Below, piece after piece: positions 13,501-23,200 of a stretch of 64,000 bases of DNA. The number at the start of each line of letters is the position of its first letter. Position 1 is the first letter of the stretch. The DNA is from Ophioderma brevispina. Its lineage: Eukaryota; Echinodermata; Ophiuroidea; Amphilepidida; Ophiodermatidae. A program made the position numbers and the translations under genes. A model generated the notes under the pieces. The model saw nothing but the letters and a program-made list of their open reading frames with translations, was not told the origin of the DNA and ran no database searches. The stretch covers positions 1 through 64,000 of the forward strand of contig JAMKCH010010316.1 in the NCBI GenBank assembly GCA_023653785.1, in the 5' to 3' direction.

Positions 13501-13965
13501 AGTTAAACCAAAGTTTTAAATCCGGTTTTGTCCCAGTCAATGGGGGTGGCCGGATACATCTCACACTCAGCAATACTGCTGTGTGAGGATTTATTGGAGC
13601 AAAAAGATATTTGACTGGATGCCCTTCCTGACGCCAATCCACAGTTTTTGGCAGTGGGCCTAGCCTTTGGGCAACTATGCCCACCATACAAGGCAGCATG
13701 TGCTGGATGGCCGCCAAGCTCTCCAGAGCTGACGCCCTTGTAGGTAGATCTTCTTTTTCATTCTACCAGGGTAACCGGCTACCCTCCTCATCAGATTTCC
13801 TTAGAAAATTGATGGGGGTGATGGTTTAGCCACCGACAACTTTGCCCTGGGACAGGTAGTACTGGTTACAGGATACCAGTAGCAGGCCCTATATAAAACG
13901 GAAACCTGACCTGACATCTTTATTCCATAATATTGTCTATTACACTAACTGCCCAATATTGTCAA
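10560..13965. repeat. Complex satellite with a higher-order unit of about 1 kb
   Basis: The region is built from degenerate short units, roughly 45-60 bp, with a core resembling TTATTAGTGTCGAAATGAAC followed by CACTTTCTTAGACA. They alternate with a second block containing GTGCAATACTAGATTACGC and ACTAAACTGCCCAATATTG. A larger unit is visible: about 10592-11085 and 11612-12080 are diverged copies of one another, including ACCGTGTATAACAAAA and the later CTCTGA landmark. The array is interrupted at 13498-13912 by a LINE tail and resumes afterwards. No protein is encoded. Confidence 0.8.
13498..13912 (-). mobile_element. Non-LTR retrotransposon 3' end inserted in the satellite
   Basis: Read on the minus strand this ends with a frame reading PIDWDKTGFKTLV. 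It then matches, over about 40 bp, the 3' end of the LINE copy that ends near 30825 (shared GGGACAAAAC and ACTTTGGTTTA). It also contains TGGCGTCAGGAAGGGCATCC, a sequence common near the 3' ends of animal LINEs. The satellite reads on either side of it, so it is a 5'-truncated insertion. Confidence 0.7.
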
Positions 13966-14280
13966 ACACGATTATATATATATAGCAGTGGATAAACCTA
14001 ATTTGTTAACCTATAGACCCTATGCTATCTTTTCATTAAATCATAGGAGGAAATCATTGATGTTAACAAAATAAGTGCAACATAATCCATAACACTTTAT
14101 TTCAGTCTATTGCGTAAGGAGAAAGGTAAACATGATTATAATTATATATAGCGGAGGAGGATGTCAAGCTCTATATATAATCGTGTTTCAAGCCCCGTTT
14201 GGTTATTTTGTACGGGGAATCTCCATTGAAAAAAGTTGTTCGGGGCGCCAAACACGATTATATATATATAGCAGTGGATA
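13965..14280. repeat. AT-rich direct and inverted repeats
   Basis: AACACGATTATATATATATA followed by GCAGTGGATA occurs at about 13968 and 14247. An inverted partner, TATATATAATCGTGTTT, lies at about 14174-14190. The arrangement suggests nested ends of a small palindromic element. No coding sequence is seen. Confidence 0.5.
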
Positions 14281-14837
14281 CCATCAAATTTAGTTTGTTC
14301 CCTCGTCCAGAGGATGGAAAAGGGGTTTCTTTTGGGGGACTATAGCAGCGAAAAGAGGGGTGTAGTAAATTTTGAGGGGGGGGGCATTTTACATAAAAGG
14401 AAGATAGAAAGGATCGGTGCTTAAAAGATTTTAAAAATTAGAAATCACTAAAGCCCTGAAAATTGTATATAGGCCTATGGAACAGCCTCAATGCACCAAA
14501 AATGCAAAAATCTTTAACGACTGGCATTATATACCATTTGAACCTGCGAAGCATCCCAAATAAATTATGATGCTGTTCGGCTTCCAATACGATGGCATGC
14601 AACGCATGTTTATTCGTGAAATAAGCTATTTGTGTAGCAGGACTTTTTAACACTAAGCTAGGGGGTCAAATTCTGACGTCATACACGCAGGGCTTGAAAC
14701 ACAAAAATGCCAGAAATTCAACCATGATTCTTTGAAATTTTATGCGATTTTGAGATGATCTTGTGAAATGTCATTCAATTCTCCAAATTCCTCAAAGATT
14801 TTTTATAATTTCTCAAGACTCAATCAAACCCTATAGA

Positions 14838-15136
14838 GGGTTGACAATCAGAAAGATGTAACTCAGCACTGAAAGAAATATTAAAGAATTTCTTTAATTC
14901 TGCTGTTCATAATTAAAAAACTCTTCTGTTTACTAAAGTTTATATAATGTTTTCTTACAGTACCATATGAAGCTTGATGAGATTTTTCAGTTTGAGTAAT
15001 GAAATAGATTTGCTTAGTAGAAAAGTAAGAAAAATTACAACATCAAATTTCTTCAAAAAGCAGTTAATTACAGCAGAATTAAAGAATCTTTAATATTTAT
15101 TTCAGTGCTGAGTTACGTCCTCTGGATGGTCAACCC
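14838..15136. mobile_element. MITE of 299 bp with inverted repeats of about 70 bp
   Basis: The ends are GGGTTGAC and GTCAACCC. The arms stay paired for about 70 bp and share GTAACTCAGCACTGAAA and TTTAATTCTGCTGT with a few mismatches and indels. The middle is AT-rich and non-coding. I see no clear target-site duplication, so the superfamily is not assigned. Confidence 0.75.
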
Positions 15137-16260
15137 GCGATATGTAATTTTGAGGAATACCGTGCAATTTGACAAATTCTTATGCGTGGGATTGTAATTT
15201 GTTGCGGGATTTATGGAAAAATGGAAACTGTTTGCAATTTTAACAAATTGTGTGACGTTTTTTAAACAAATCTTGTGTGATTTAACAGAACATTGTGGGT
15301 TCTTAACGGAATCTTTGTTGACTTAACATTAATTCTGTGAATTTAGGAAAATCATTGGCGAGTTTATGAATTTTATAGCAGTACTTTGATTGAATTTTGT
15401 GAGTTAGCAGAAGAATCTTTGGTGATTTATGGGAATATATTGTGATTTTTACATTATCTTATAAAATCTTGTGTGATTTTACAAAGTTTTGTATGCTTGC
15501 CAACAAGAATGCAAAATAAGTTTAAAAATTTGGTCAATTTTTGGCAGTTTTCCCACGTTAGCCCAGGTACTAGGCATCCACTTAGATAAAATGCCATTCA
15601 GAAGGTCACCACACACATACATTTACTATGAAATAAATGAAATGGCTAGACCACTGTAACGGCATGAATATGTCCCTGAATAACAATCTGCCAGAAAAGT
15701 AGAAGAAAGTGTTATAATTGCCTTACCTTGGCAGTTGTTATTTTGTTCGTGGCAGTAAGTTTTAGAGTAGTGTTATTTTGTGCATAAGATTTCACATAAC
15801 TTATTTTGTCCATATTCCATGCCGGGTAGGCTTGCAAAATTTCTATGTAAGTCTTCTATAAAAGACTTTAAAAAGTGCAATCATTAATTCAAAGTATCTA
15901 ATGCATGTTGGAGACCTGGATGAGTAACTTTGTTAACCTAACACCCGGGCCCATAAAAAGGTTTTTTTTAGGGGGCAATTTTTTTTTTTATTGGGGACTT
16001 CCCCGAAATTTGCCTCCTCAAAGGGGGAGGGGGAAAATTTTGCAAAAGTGGACTTTTTCTCAAATTTGAACCCTTTTGGGGTAAAAAAAACCCCAAATAT
16101 CATTTTGGGGGCAAAAAAACCCTATAATATTATTCTCGTTCCGCTCGCAAACTCTGGGTTTTTTGCCTTTTTGACCTCTTTAAGGGTTTCATATTGCCTT
16201 TTTTTCATATTTCTCATATTTGTTTTGTATCAATTTTGTTTGGATAATTACATCATTATG
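15137..16260. other. No recognised gene; degenerate TTGTG-rich stretch
   Basis: From about 15170 to 15500 the sequence repeats degenerate motifs such as TTGTGTGATTTTA, which looks like a decayed short-period array. From 15960 to 16130 it is homopolymer-rich and gives spurious long frames. Confidence 0.4.
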
Positions 16261-16269
16261 ATGTTTGAG

Positions 16270-16570
16270 CATGCTTGCAAATCACCTTTTACTAAGCTAA
16301 AAGCTGCTCATTCACTAATGATACTGAGAAAAAGGGCGTCATTTTCATACAAATATTCCTCCAGAGCAAAGGTTATGTAAATCTTGCTCTTTAAATGAGG
16401 TCGAAGATGAATTTCATTTAATGTTGAAATGCACCTTTATGAAGATATTCATTCTAAATTTTAAAAAATGATATTGGAATTCTTTTAGATGGTATTGGTG
16501 TTATGTCCGATAATGGGCATTTTCTTTTTCTGAAATGCAGATAAAAAACTGCCATATGATATATAATTAT
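16270..16570 (+). pseudogene. Carboxy-terminal remnant of a non-LTR reverse transcriptase
   Basis: One frame reads LCKSCSLNEVEDEFHLMLKC at about 16373-16432. This C-x2-C followed by ED-E-H-x4-C block is the typical zinc-binding tail found after the reverse transcriptase domain of many animal non-LTR retrotransposons. Upstream codons are consistent with the preceding region but broken. Only the tail survives, immediately outside the left end of the Polinton. Confidence 0.65.
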
Positions 16571-16770
16571 AGACTCCCTGATATAATGCTATAGGAAATG
16601 GGCAGCTCCTGTTCTCTTGGCAGGCGCGGATCTAGGGAGGGGGCATAGGGGATGCGCGCCTCCCGGTAATTCAGCAAAATCTTGCAAAATCAGCCCATTT
16701 TGGACAATTTCAGCATTTCAGCACCCCCCCTGTAATTTTGACGTTTTTCAAATCCTGGATCAGCCCCATT

Positions 16771-17033
16771 AGTAAGATGTCTACTCTTCCCACACTCATC
16801 CAACTTTCAACTTTCCCGGGAGAAAAAAAATCCGAGGGACGAGGGGAGGGTGGAGGTGGGCGGTCAACTTTCCCGGGAGAAAAAATCTACTCTTCCCACA
16901 CTCATCCAACTTTCAACTTTCCCGCCCGAGGTGGAGGGAAAAAAAATTAGAGGAAGTGGGCAACTCATATGGTGTACAGCAAGATGGTGTGGAAAATATT
17001 GGACATCCGCAGCAGTAAGTTGCATGCATGGCC
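16771..17033 (+). repeat. Left terminal inverted repeat of the Polinton
   Basis: It pairs with 60969-61243 on the opposite strand. Shared landmarks, in order, are AGTAAGAT, CATCCAACTTTCAACTTTCC, GGGAGAAAAAAAATCCGAGG, GTGGGCAACTCATATGG and GGAAAATATTGGAC. The segment CCAACTTTCAACTTTCCCG occurs twice inside the arm. The arms differ by small indels. Confidence 0.9.
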
Positions 17034-17187
17034 GAGCTTGTCCGATTTGCCATTTTATGAATTTCACGACGACTATGAATTTAATTTGGCAGACTTCCCA
17101 GTACATCGAAATATCACAGTACGATGAAAACACCCGTTTACCTATGCATCAATCAACTGAAATGACCAAAACATATTAGCTGACTTA

Positions 17188-17448
17188 CTACTTTGCTTCT
17201 TTACCGAGCGATACAAGATGCTTTGGCAATTTATCATCAAGCTTGAGCTTCTTACATAGCCCAGAGCATGCCCAGAAGCTACGTCCATCACTCAAAGTAA
17301 TAATACACGATTCACCATTCTTGGTATTCACAAATCTGAAGTTGGTAATTGTGCGCACTTTGTCTTGCTCGAGGTTTGCCCATTTATCAGCATCGGGATG
17401 TTGCTCTTTGTATTTTTGTTTAAACTGTTCGAGTGTGATAGTGGCCAT
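17188..17448 (-). CDS. Conserved-looking 86-aa Polinton protein, function unknown
   Basis: This clean minus-strand frame is the gene nearest the left end. The protein is soluble-looking and lysine-rich, without a signal peptide or membrane segment. It has an acidic/aromatic start (FKQKYKEQHPDADKW) and a core with SCIITLSDGRSFWACSGL. A short beta-rich core around residues 34-60 with exposed aromatic and basic residues could suit nucleic-acid binding, but that is inference only. The start is preceded by an AT-rich leader with TATATA, as in the neighbouring virion-type genes. It is one of only two undamaged frames in the element. I do not recognise a named family. Confidence 0.7.
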   Translation of the reverse strand: MATITLEQFKQKYKEQHPDADKWANLEQDKVRTITNFRFVNTKNGESCIITLSDGRSFWACSGLCKKLKLDDKLPKHLVSLGKEAK

Positions 17449-17474
17449 TGATATATGTATAGCATATATTTGTT
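17449..17474 (-). promoter_or_regulatory. TATA-rich leader of the 86-aa gene
   Basis: Reading on the minus strand, ATATATGC and CATATATC lie within 25 bases of the ATG. Similar TATATA tracts precede several other genes of the element. Confidence 0.45.
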
Positions 17475-17544
17475 CAAAATAAAAAATAATTAAATGACGT
17501 CGCTTGGGATGTTATTACACCTGGCAGCTGTCTGAAAGATAAAA

Positions 17545-17718
17545 AAATCTGAAAGTTAAATAATTTTGAAAGTTAAATAATTTTGAGAGTTGAATAATTT
17601 TGAAAGTTAACTAATTTTGAAAGTTAAATAATTTTGAAAGTTAAATAATTTTTGAATAATTTTGAAAGTTGAATAATTTTGAAAGTTGAATAATTTTGAG
17701 AGTTAAATAATTTTTATG
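17545..17718. repeat. 17-bp minisatellite, about 10 copies
   Basis: The unit is close to GTTAAATAATTTTGAAA, with variants carrying GAGAG or GTTGAA. The same motif in inverted orientation occurs near the right end of the element at about 60850-60945. Confidence 0.85.
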
Positions 17719-17741
17719 AATTGTACGAACAACAAATCAAA

Positions 17742-18404
17742 TTAAAATTTAACCCGAACCCTGACCCTGTTGCGCTGTACGGAGGAGGGTGTCCATAGCT
17801 TCCTTCTTCCCTTTCTCCACCCCCTTTTTTCAGCCTCTTCGCAAATTTGTTCTTTCATTTCATCACTCATTTCTTTAACTTCCGTCCTAACTCTTCGGCG
17901 GATTTGATTCTTATGCTCGCGGTAGTTCTCACGCTCAGCTAAAATTAGCCGAAATTCCTCATCGCTGATGGTATTATCTTTCAGTGCATTTGAGACGAGT
18001 CCATTCACGCTGGATGACTTAGCCGCAGCCAAATTCTTGACGCGTTCATGCTTTTCTACCTTCTTAAGGAGGACTTTGCAAATTGCGGATGACCCGACAG
18101 ATGTGGCGCCCATCGCGATTGAAACAATTCCAAGTGGCAAAGTGATTGGTGCGCCTATTCCAGTGCCGAGTGCTGTCATTCCTGCGGTACCTGCACCAAC
18201 GGCGACGACACCGGATGCGGTGCTAATGTAGAAGAATGTATTGTAAATTGAGTTGTATCGACGCCTCAATCGACTTCCTGTTTCATTCTCCGATTCGAGG
18301 AAGCTTCTTATCTCTGAAATCTGTTTAAGTCTGAATGCCATTCCGTTATCTTCATTAGGTAGAGGTGGATACAATGGTGGAGCAGTAGGTTCTTTCTTAG
18401 GCAT
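17742..18404 (-). CDS. 220-aa hydrophobic protein with overlapping PTAP and PPLY late-domain motifs
   Basis: I chose the start at 18404 (MPKKEP) because it follows a TATATA leader and lies 44 bases inside the fibre gene's end; a longer frame from 18485 would overlap that gene. Residues 6-9 are PTAP and 9-12 are PPLY, two classic late-domain motifs that bind Tsg101 and Nedd4-family WW domains. Residues 40-50 are basic. Residues about 55-110 are a long Gly/Ala/Val/Ile-rich hydrophobic region, probably two membrane-inserting hairpin segments. Residues 111-190 are charged and helical (HERVKNLAAAK, TISDEEFRLIL). The tail is strongly basic. Related hydrophobic proteins with this core are, from memory, associated with Polintons in invertebrates. 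It is probably a virion membrane-active protein, loosely comparable to adenovirus protein VI, which has a PPxY motif. That role is inferred. Confidence 0.72.
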   Translation of the reverse strand: MPKKEPTAPPLYPPLPNEDNGMAFRLKQISEIRSFLESENETGSRLRRRYNSIYNTFFYISTASGVVAVGAGTAGMTALGTGIGAPITLPLGIVSIAMGATSVGSSAICKVLLKKVEKHERVKNLAAAKSSSVNGLVSNALKDNTISDEEFRLILAERENYREHKNQIRRRVRTEVKEMSDEMKEQICEEAEKRGWRKGRRKLWTPSSVQRNRVRVRVKF

Positions 18405-18426
18405 GATATATAATGATAAATATATT
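18405..18426 (-). promoter_or_regulatory. TATA-rich leader of the 220-aa gene
   Basis: On the minus strand, ATATATTTATCATTATATAT lies directly before the ATG. It overlaps the end region of the fibre gene. Confidence 0.5.
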
Positions 18427-18447
18427 TTGCCCTCGGTCAACTCTCCC

Positions 18448-19509
18448 TTATATAAGTATCTCATCATTGGTGATGTTCTCAACATGATGGTCGACGAAAT
18501 GTTGCACTATTTCCTGTTTATTAAGATTTCTGTTGTACAAACTTAAAATACCCATTTCCTTTACCCCGACCCTTATATATTTCATGTTGCTTAAATTCAC
18601 ATTCCCTTGTTCTCTTTGTTGCACACCATTTATCCAAACACAAATTTTATTTACTGCATGTTCGAATGTTATGTGGTTAAGCTGCGTTGTGTCCACTTGG
18701 AAAGTTTACGAATTATATTCAACGACTAGTCTAGCATTGCTTACAGAGTATTTAAATCCCTCAGCATTCCACCTGATAGTCAAAAATTTGGATTGATTGG
18801 CTGTGCCGTTTTCGAATCTAAAGGTGGTGTCATGTATAAAAGACCTTTTGAGCAGTCTCCAGATTCCCCGGTTTAGCTGAAAATAGAAAGGTCCACGGGG
18901 AAGGAATGAGATTAGAAGATGCAAACGTAATAACAGCCTCGGATTCGGCTTGCATAACACCAAGTTCTTTGCTGGGATTGTCTAACATCGTGAAGTTTGA
19001 CCTAACAGTAATTTCTTGTGGGTTGGCATTGAAAATGTTGTTGCCGTTGTTGTTTATATCGTTTTTAAGTTCAACCAACTTCCTTCTATCCAAATCTATA
19101 TTTTTTCTTGCCCTAACAGAAAAATATATCTTAGTTCCATCATCATGCAGGAAAACTATATATCTCCCCAAGTCGTACGGCCTGGTGTCGTGTTCGTGTT
19201 GAATGATTGCATCAACGTATTGTTTATTTGTCGCATCTGTTTCATCCACCGGCATTCCAACATTAACAATTCTGTTATTATCCATGTCGAGATTCCTGCC
19301 ATTGTATCGCCGGCCTTTGCGACTTTATCAATGTGAAGACGTGATACAAAATTAGACACATATCCTGCCGTTGCAGCTTGATGCCTTTGGGTTGGCTCGC
19401 CGAGATTTACAATTTTATGGCTATTCATGTCAAGATTTTCTGTCCCATGTGTATGAGATTCACAATCTTGCTGCTGAGGGTATGCCCAAATACTTGATTG
19501 CGCGTCCAT
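18448..19509 (-). pseudogene. Fibre-like protein with phage-tail-fibre-type repeats and a lectin-like end, frameshifted
   Basis: The start MDAQSSIWAYPQQ at 19509 follows a TATATATATA leader. Two repeats of the type seen in phage tail fibres follow: LDMNSHKIVNLGEPTQRHQA with AATAGYV at about 19340-19440, then AKAGDTMAG and MDNNRIVNVGMPVDETDATN with KQYVD at about 19220-19320. The middle is beta-rich. The end has TFEHAVNKICVWINGVQQ and LSLYNRNLNKQEIVQHF at about 18500-18660, which resembles the closing strands of laminin-G/concanavalin-type lectin domains. The frame breaks near 19260, 18850 and 18710. It was probably a surface attachment protein of about 350 residues, and it sits between two other virion-type genes. 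Confidence 0.7.
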
Positions 19510-19523
19510 TATATATATATTTA
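19510..19523 (-). promoter_or_regulatory. TATA-rich spacer before the fibre gene
   Basis: Only 14 bases, nearly all A and T, separate the preceding gene's stop from the fibre ATG. On the minus strand they include TATATATATA. Confidence 0.5.
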
Positions 19524-20194
19524 TTATTTTATTTCCAATGTTAAGTCAATGGACTGCCCGTTGTTATCTAGCTTGTGTCTGACATTGTTGCCCCACTCCA
19601 GTTTGAAATCAAAATCCAATTCATGAATATTGCTTTGTAATTGTTTGAATGGCGAGTTATCGAACTTTATTGTGTGAAATGAACCAAATGGTGCAGCAGA
19701 TAATGGTATACTGCACAATAATTGAGACGGTTGAATTTGTTGGTTTTTATTTTCATAATTTTCAGTCGTTGATAATTGCTTCAGGTAAATGAGCAACCTT
19801 TTTGGTGTGAATTCAGATGAACGGTCGCCTATGTAATCACCTGTGAGCCAACCTTGTTCATCAATTCCTAGTAGATATTTCATAGGTTCAGTGAGCCAAA
19901 GTTGAATGTCAGCTGGGACGGATATTTCAACGAGTCCATTCGTCTTATCACCCGTGAATGTCAAACTGTCAACTACAGTCAGTTTCTCAACTAATTCATC
20001 AAAGTTGTACAACCCCGCTCAACAGTGAAATTTTGCGATGCTTGGCCATCTTGAGCCCATCTGCAAGTCTGCTCCTCATAAATGTTGTAGTAGCCAATCC
20101 ACATATCAATCCTATGAATAGCAATTTGGCCATCTAATGTTTCTTGTAAACTAAATGGTTTTCCCTCTGCACAGTGATTAATTGTGATGAACAT
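19524..20194 (-). pseudogene. Polinton virion-type protein, probably minor capsid or penton-like, one frameshift
   Basis: The amino part runs from 20194 (MFITINHCAEGKPF) to about 20012, where the frame shifts; the rest continues to 19524. Visible blocks are GYYNIYEEQTCRW, SSEFTPKRLLIYLKQLSTT, LCSIPLSAAPFGSFHTIKF, and the ending IDLTLEIK. Total length is about 225 residues. The pattern of short beta-strand-like segments, and its position beside the fibre gene, fit a single jelly-roll shell protein that holds a fibre. I recall similar proteins in invertebrate Polintons but cannot confirm a name. One clean frameshift in an otherwise well-kept sequence could be a sequencing error. Confidence 0.65.
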
Positions 20195-20222
20195 ATTTAT
20201 ATCTTATATAATATATATAAAC
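20195..20222 (-). promoter_or_regulatory. TATA-rich leader of the putative minor capsid gene
   Basis: On the minus strand, TTTATATATATTATATAAG runs up to the ATG at 20194. It is a strong TATA-type tract and the last Polinton-like sequence before the repeat block begins. Confidence 0.5.
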
Positions 20223-20259
20223 GAGTGCATCAATGATGCAGTAACCCATCAATTGGGAT

Positions 20260-23200
20260 GGTTAGGGAATGCATAGTTGTGGGGTCATAGGTCATGTAGG
20301 GTCATTACAGGTCAATTGACATATAGCCCATGAGTCTTGGCCAGTGGTGATCCTGAGCAAGTTTGGTGGCTATACAACTTAACTTGGAATGTTTTGATAT
20401 TTTGGGGGGTCGCAAGGTCAAGTAGGGTCATTAGAGGTCAAAAGGGCTATTGGCCATAAGAGGCGTCATTTTCTGTGCATACCATAAGAGTTCTTGAGGA
20501 CTCGGTGGTTCTTTAATAGAATTTTACTAGGCGGTCGCGATCTTGGCTTCACCTTGTTTTGTGATCACCTGGCTTGAATAACCTCGGGTTTTGTGTAACC
20601 TTTGACCTGTGTATGGACTCCCTTAGAGAGCTGTGGTCATTATCCTTTAAAATTTTCGTCATCAAAATTCAACCCCGCCACAAATTGTCACCTGGATACA
20701 CCGAGTTTCCCTATTTGGACCTCCTTTGACTTGATGACCTTGAGGACCTTGTTGTGTACACGTAATATTTTGGCATCAACAATCACCCCCCCCGCAAAGT
20801 TCATGTCCATACACTAATGGTTTCCTTTACCCCCATTTGACCCTCCTTTTGACCTATTTATTGACCCCCGATGACCTTTGATCCACTAACAGACCAACCG
20901 GGAACTCGGTCTTCGTAAGGTCAAGGCCACCCACCCCCCCCAGTTTTCAGGGAGGTGCAATCCTCTGTCTCCGAGAAAAATATACACAGACACAGTGACC
21001 TACTGCCAGACCACCGGTATAATGTCAGAAATGTTTAATAAAGGTTTGAACGTGGGGAAAAGGTCATTTAAGGTCTTTAGAGGTCAATCTGTGTACTGCC
21101 TGTATGAGTCGTGTAACATGTTCTTTTGAGCATGTTTGGTTGTCACTGTAACTTATTTGCAGAAATTGTAATACTAAAAAAAAGCTGGGATCCCGCGCTG
21201 CGTTCCCGGGTCCTGCTAGCTGAGTATAACCCGCTGAATGAGTATATACTGGGATGTTTTCAGAACAGAAATCAAGATAATGTATTCGACCTATTTAGTG
21301 CCCCGGGTGCTTCATATCCATACGTCAAGCATGGGTATGAAAGCACGGCCAGTTAACCCATAAATTACCCCTACCTACTTTTGACCCCAATATACCCTCA
21401 AAAATGTTACCCCAAAAAGTGGTAATGGCAAAACTCTACCCTCATACCCAAACTCAATACCATATGTCAAGCATGGTCAATAGCCCAATAATGGACCCCT
21501 GGATGACCTTTGACCCCAAAATGACCCCTCAAAATTGATCACAAAATTGTACGACGAAACTCTACCACCATACCAACACTCGTATCCATACGTCAAAGCA
21601 TGGCAAAGTTATCGATACCGGTACCGCCCCCTGAATGCCTTTGACCCCAAAATGAACCCCCGAAAACATGACGCACAACTCGTACGGCGAAACTCTACCA
21701 CCATACCAAACTCAATATCCTAACGTCAAAGCAGGGCCAAGCTACCCGAAAACGACCGTTGAATGACCTTTGACCCCCAAATTACCTCTCGAAACGTGAC
21801 CACAAAACTCGTAGGCAAAACTCTACCCCCATAGCAAAACTCATATCCAACGTCAAAAGCACACGGCCAAGTTACCCGATACGACCCCGGGATGACCTTT
21901 GACCCCAAAATGACCCCTCGAAAATGTGACCACAAAACCTGTACTACGTACGTCGGAGCTCTACCACCACAACTAAAATGTCATATCCGTATTTAAGGAC
22001 GGCGAAAACGCATAGCCGGACCAACAAACTCAGAAGCCCACAAAGTTGATTTTTAGTAAGATTTCAGGGGGGGTAGGACAACGATCTGCTCGATTTGGGC
22101 ATTGGGGAATTTCAAACGGTAATTGGGGAACTGCTACATGCATTTACTATGGCAGTCTCGCCCCCAGTGACATTAAAAATCATCTCTTTAAACTTTGGTT
22201 CAAAAGATCTTAGTATATTCATGATAAATTAAGAAAAAAATATTGACTTCAAAATCCGTCGGGGTAGTGGATTAACCCCGCTGCCAAATAAGTGTAATTT
22301 CCATAACGGTCATTTTAGATTTAAATATTCGTGCCAAGCCTCTCCTTTATTCAAAGTCTGGTGTAACCGTTCGATATGCCTAAGAGCGCCCTCATACCAT
22401 TAAGTCTTTGGGGGGGGGAAACATACTAGCAGCTACCCGAAGTTGATGCCCCGTTTTTGGAAATTTGCTGTTTGCTGTTTAGGTTGGCATGTCCTACCCC
22501 CCTGTACGATTTGACCAATGGGGTCAAAGGTCAGCATAGGGCCCATTAGATGTCAAAAGGCAACCATGGTCATCCCCCCCATAGGTCATTCTGTTCATAC
22601 CAGTAAAAGTCCTCGGACCAGTGCTTCCTTTAGTTTGTCATAGCATTTTAGTTGCAAAAGTTTTGATTTATGTAAGATTGAAAAATGGGGTCAAAGGCCA
22701 TATGGGTCATTAGAGAGGCCACTCTATGGTCCTCAATATGAACTTGGGTCATGGTTCTTTTGCTACGTGTTAATGTAATCGGCAAATGTACACTAGACAG
22801 GTTAACATGCACACTCCAGATACCCCACGCATGCTTACAATTGTCTGTAATGCAGCAAGCTAGACGATCGTATATGAGAAGTCTCTTTTTACAGCAAAAC
22901 ATTGGACGCTTGGTGCCACACATAAAGCTACATAATAGGATATCAGAGAGGTCATGACATACTGGTAGCAGAGAAAATTGTTCAGGTCTTCAGTACGGGT
23001 TATAAAAAAAAATTTCTCTATTATTTTGTATGTTTTAGGCAATTTGAGGGAAATATCCGCGATCAAAAATAGAGGATTATTATTGACAAATATCCCAGAC
23101 TCTTGTTGAACGATGTTAGGATATTCCTAGTCAAATGTCATGGGGGAATTTTCTGGAAGATGTGTTCCAAAGATTGCCACTTAGTATTGAATGCTTACCG

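Noticed and set aside
15991..16380. 129-codon plus frame
   Set aside because: The first two thirds is homopolymer-rich low complexity. The real signal at its end is a LINE tail in another frame.
16765..16770. Target-site duplication of the Polinton (CCCATT)
   Set aside because: The right flank reads AACTGC. The two do not match, even allowing the ends to shift by a few bases.
21375..21985. CRISPR-like array
   Set aside because: The 130-bp units are repeated over their whole length with no unique spacers, and the genome is eukaryotic.
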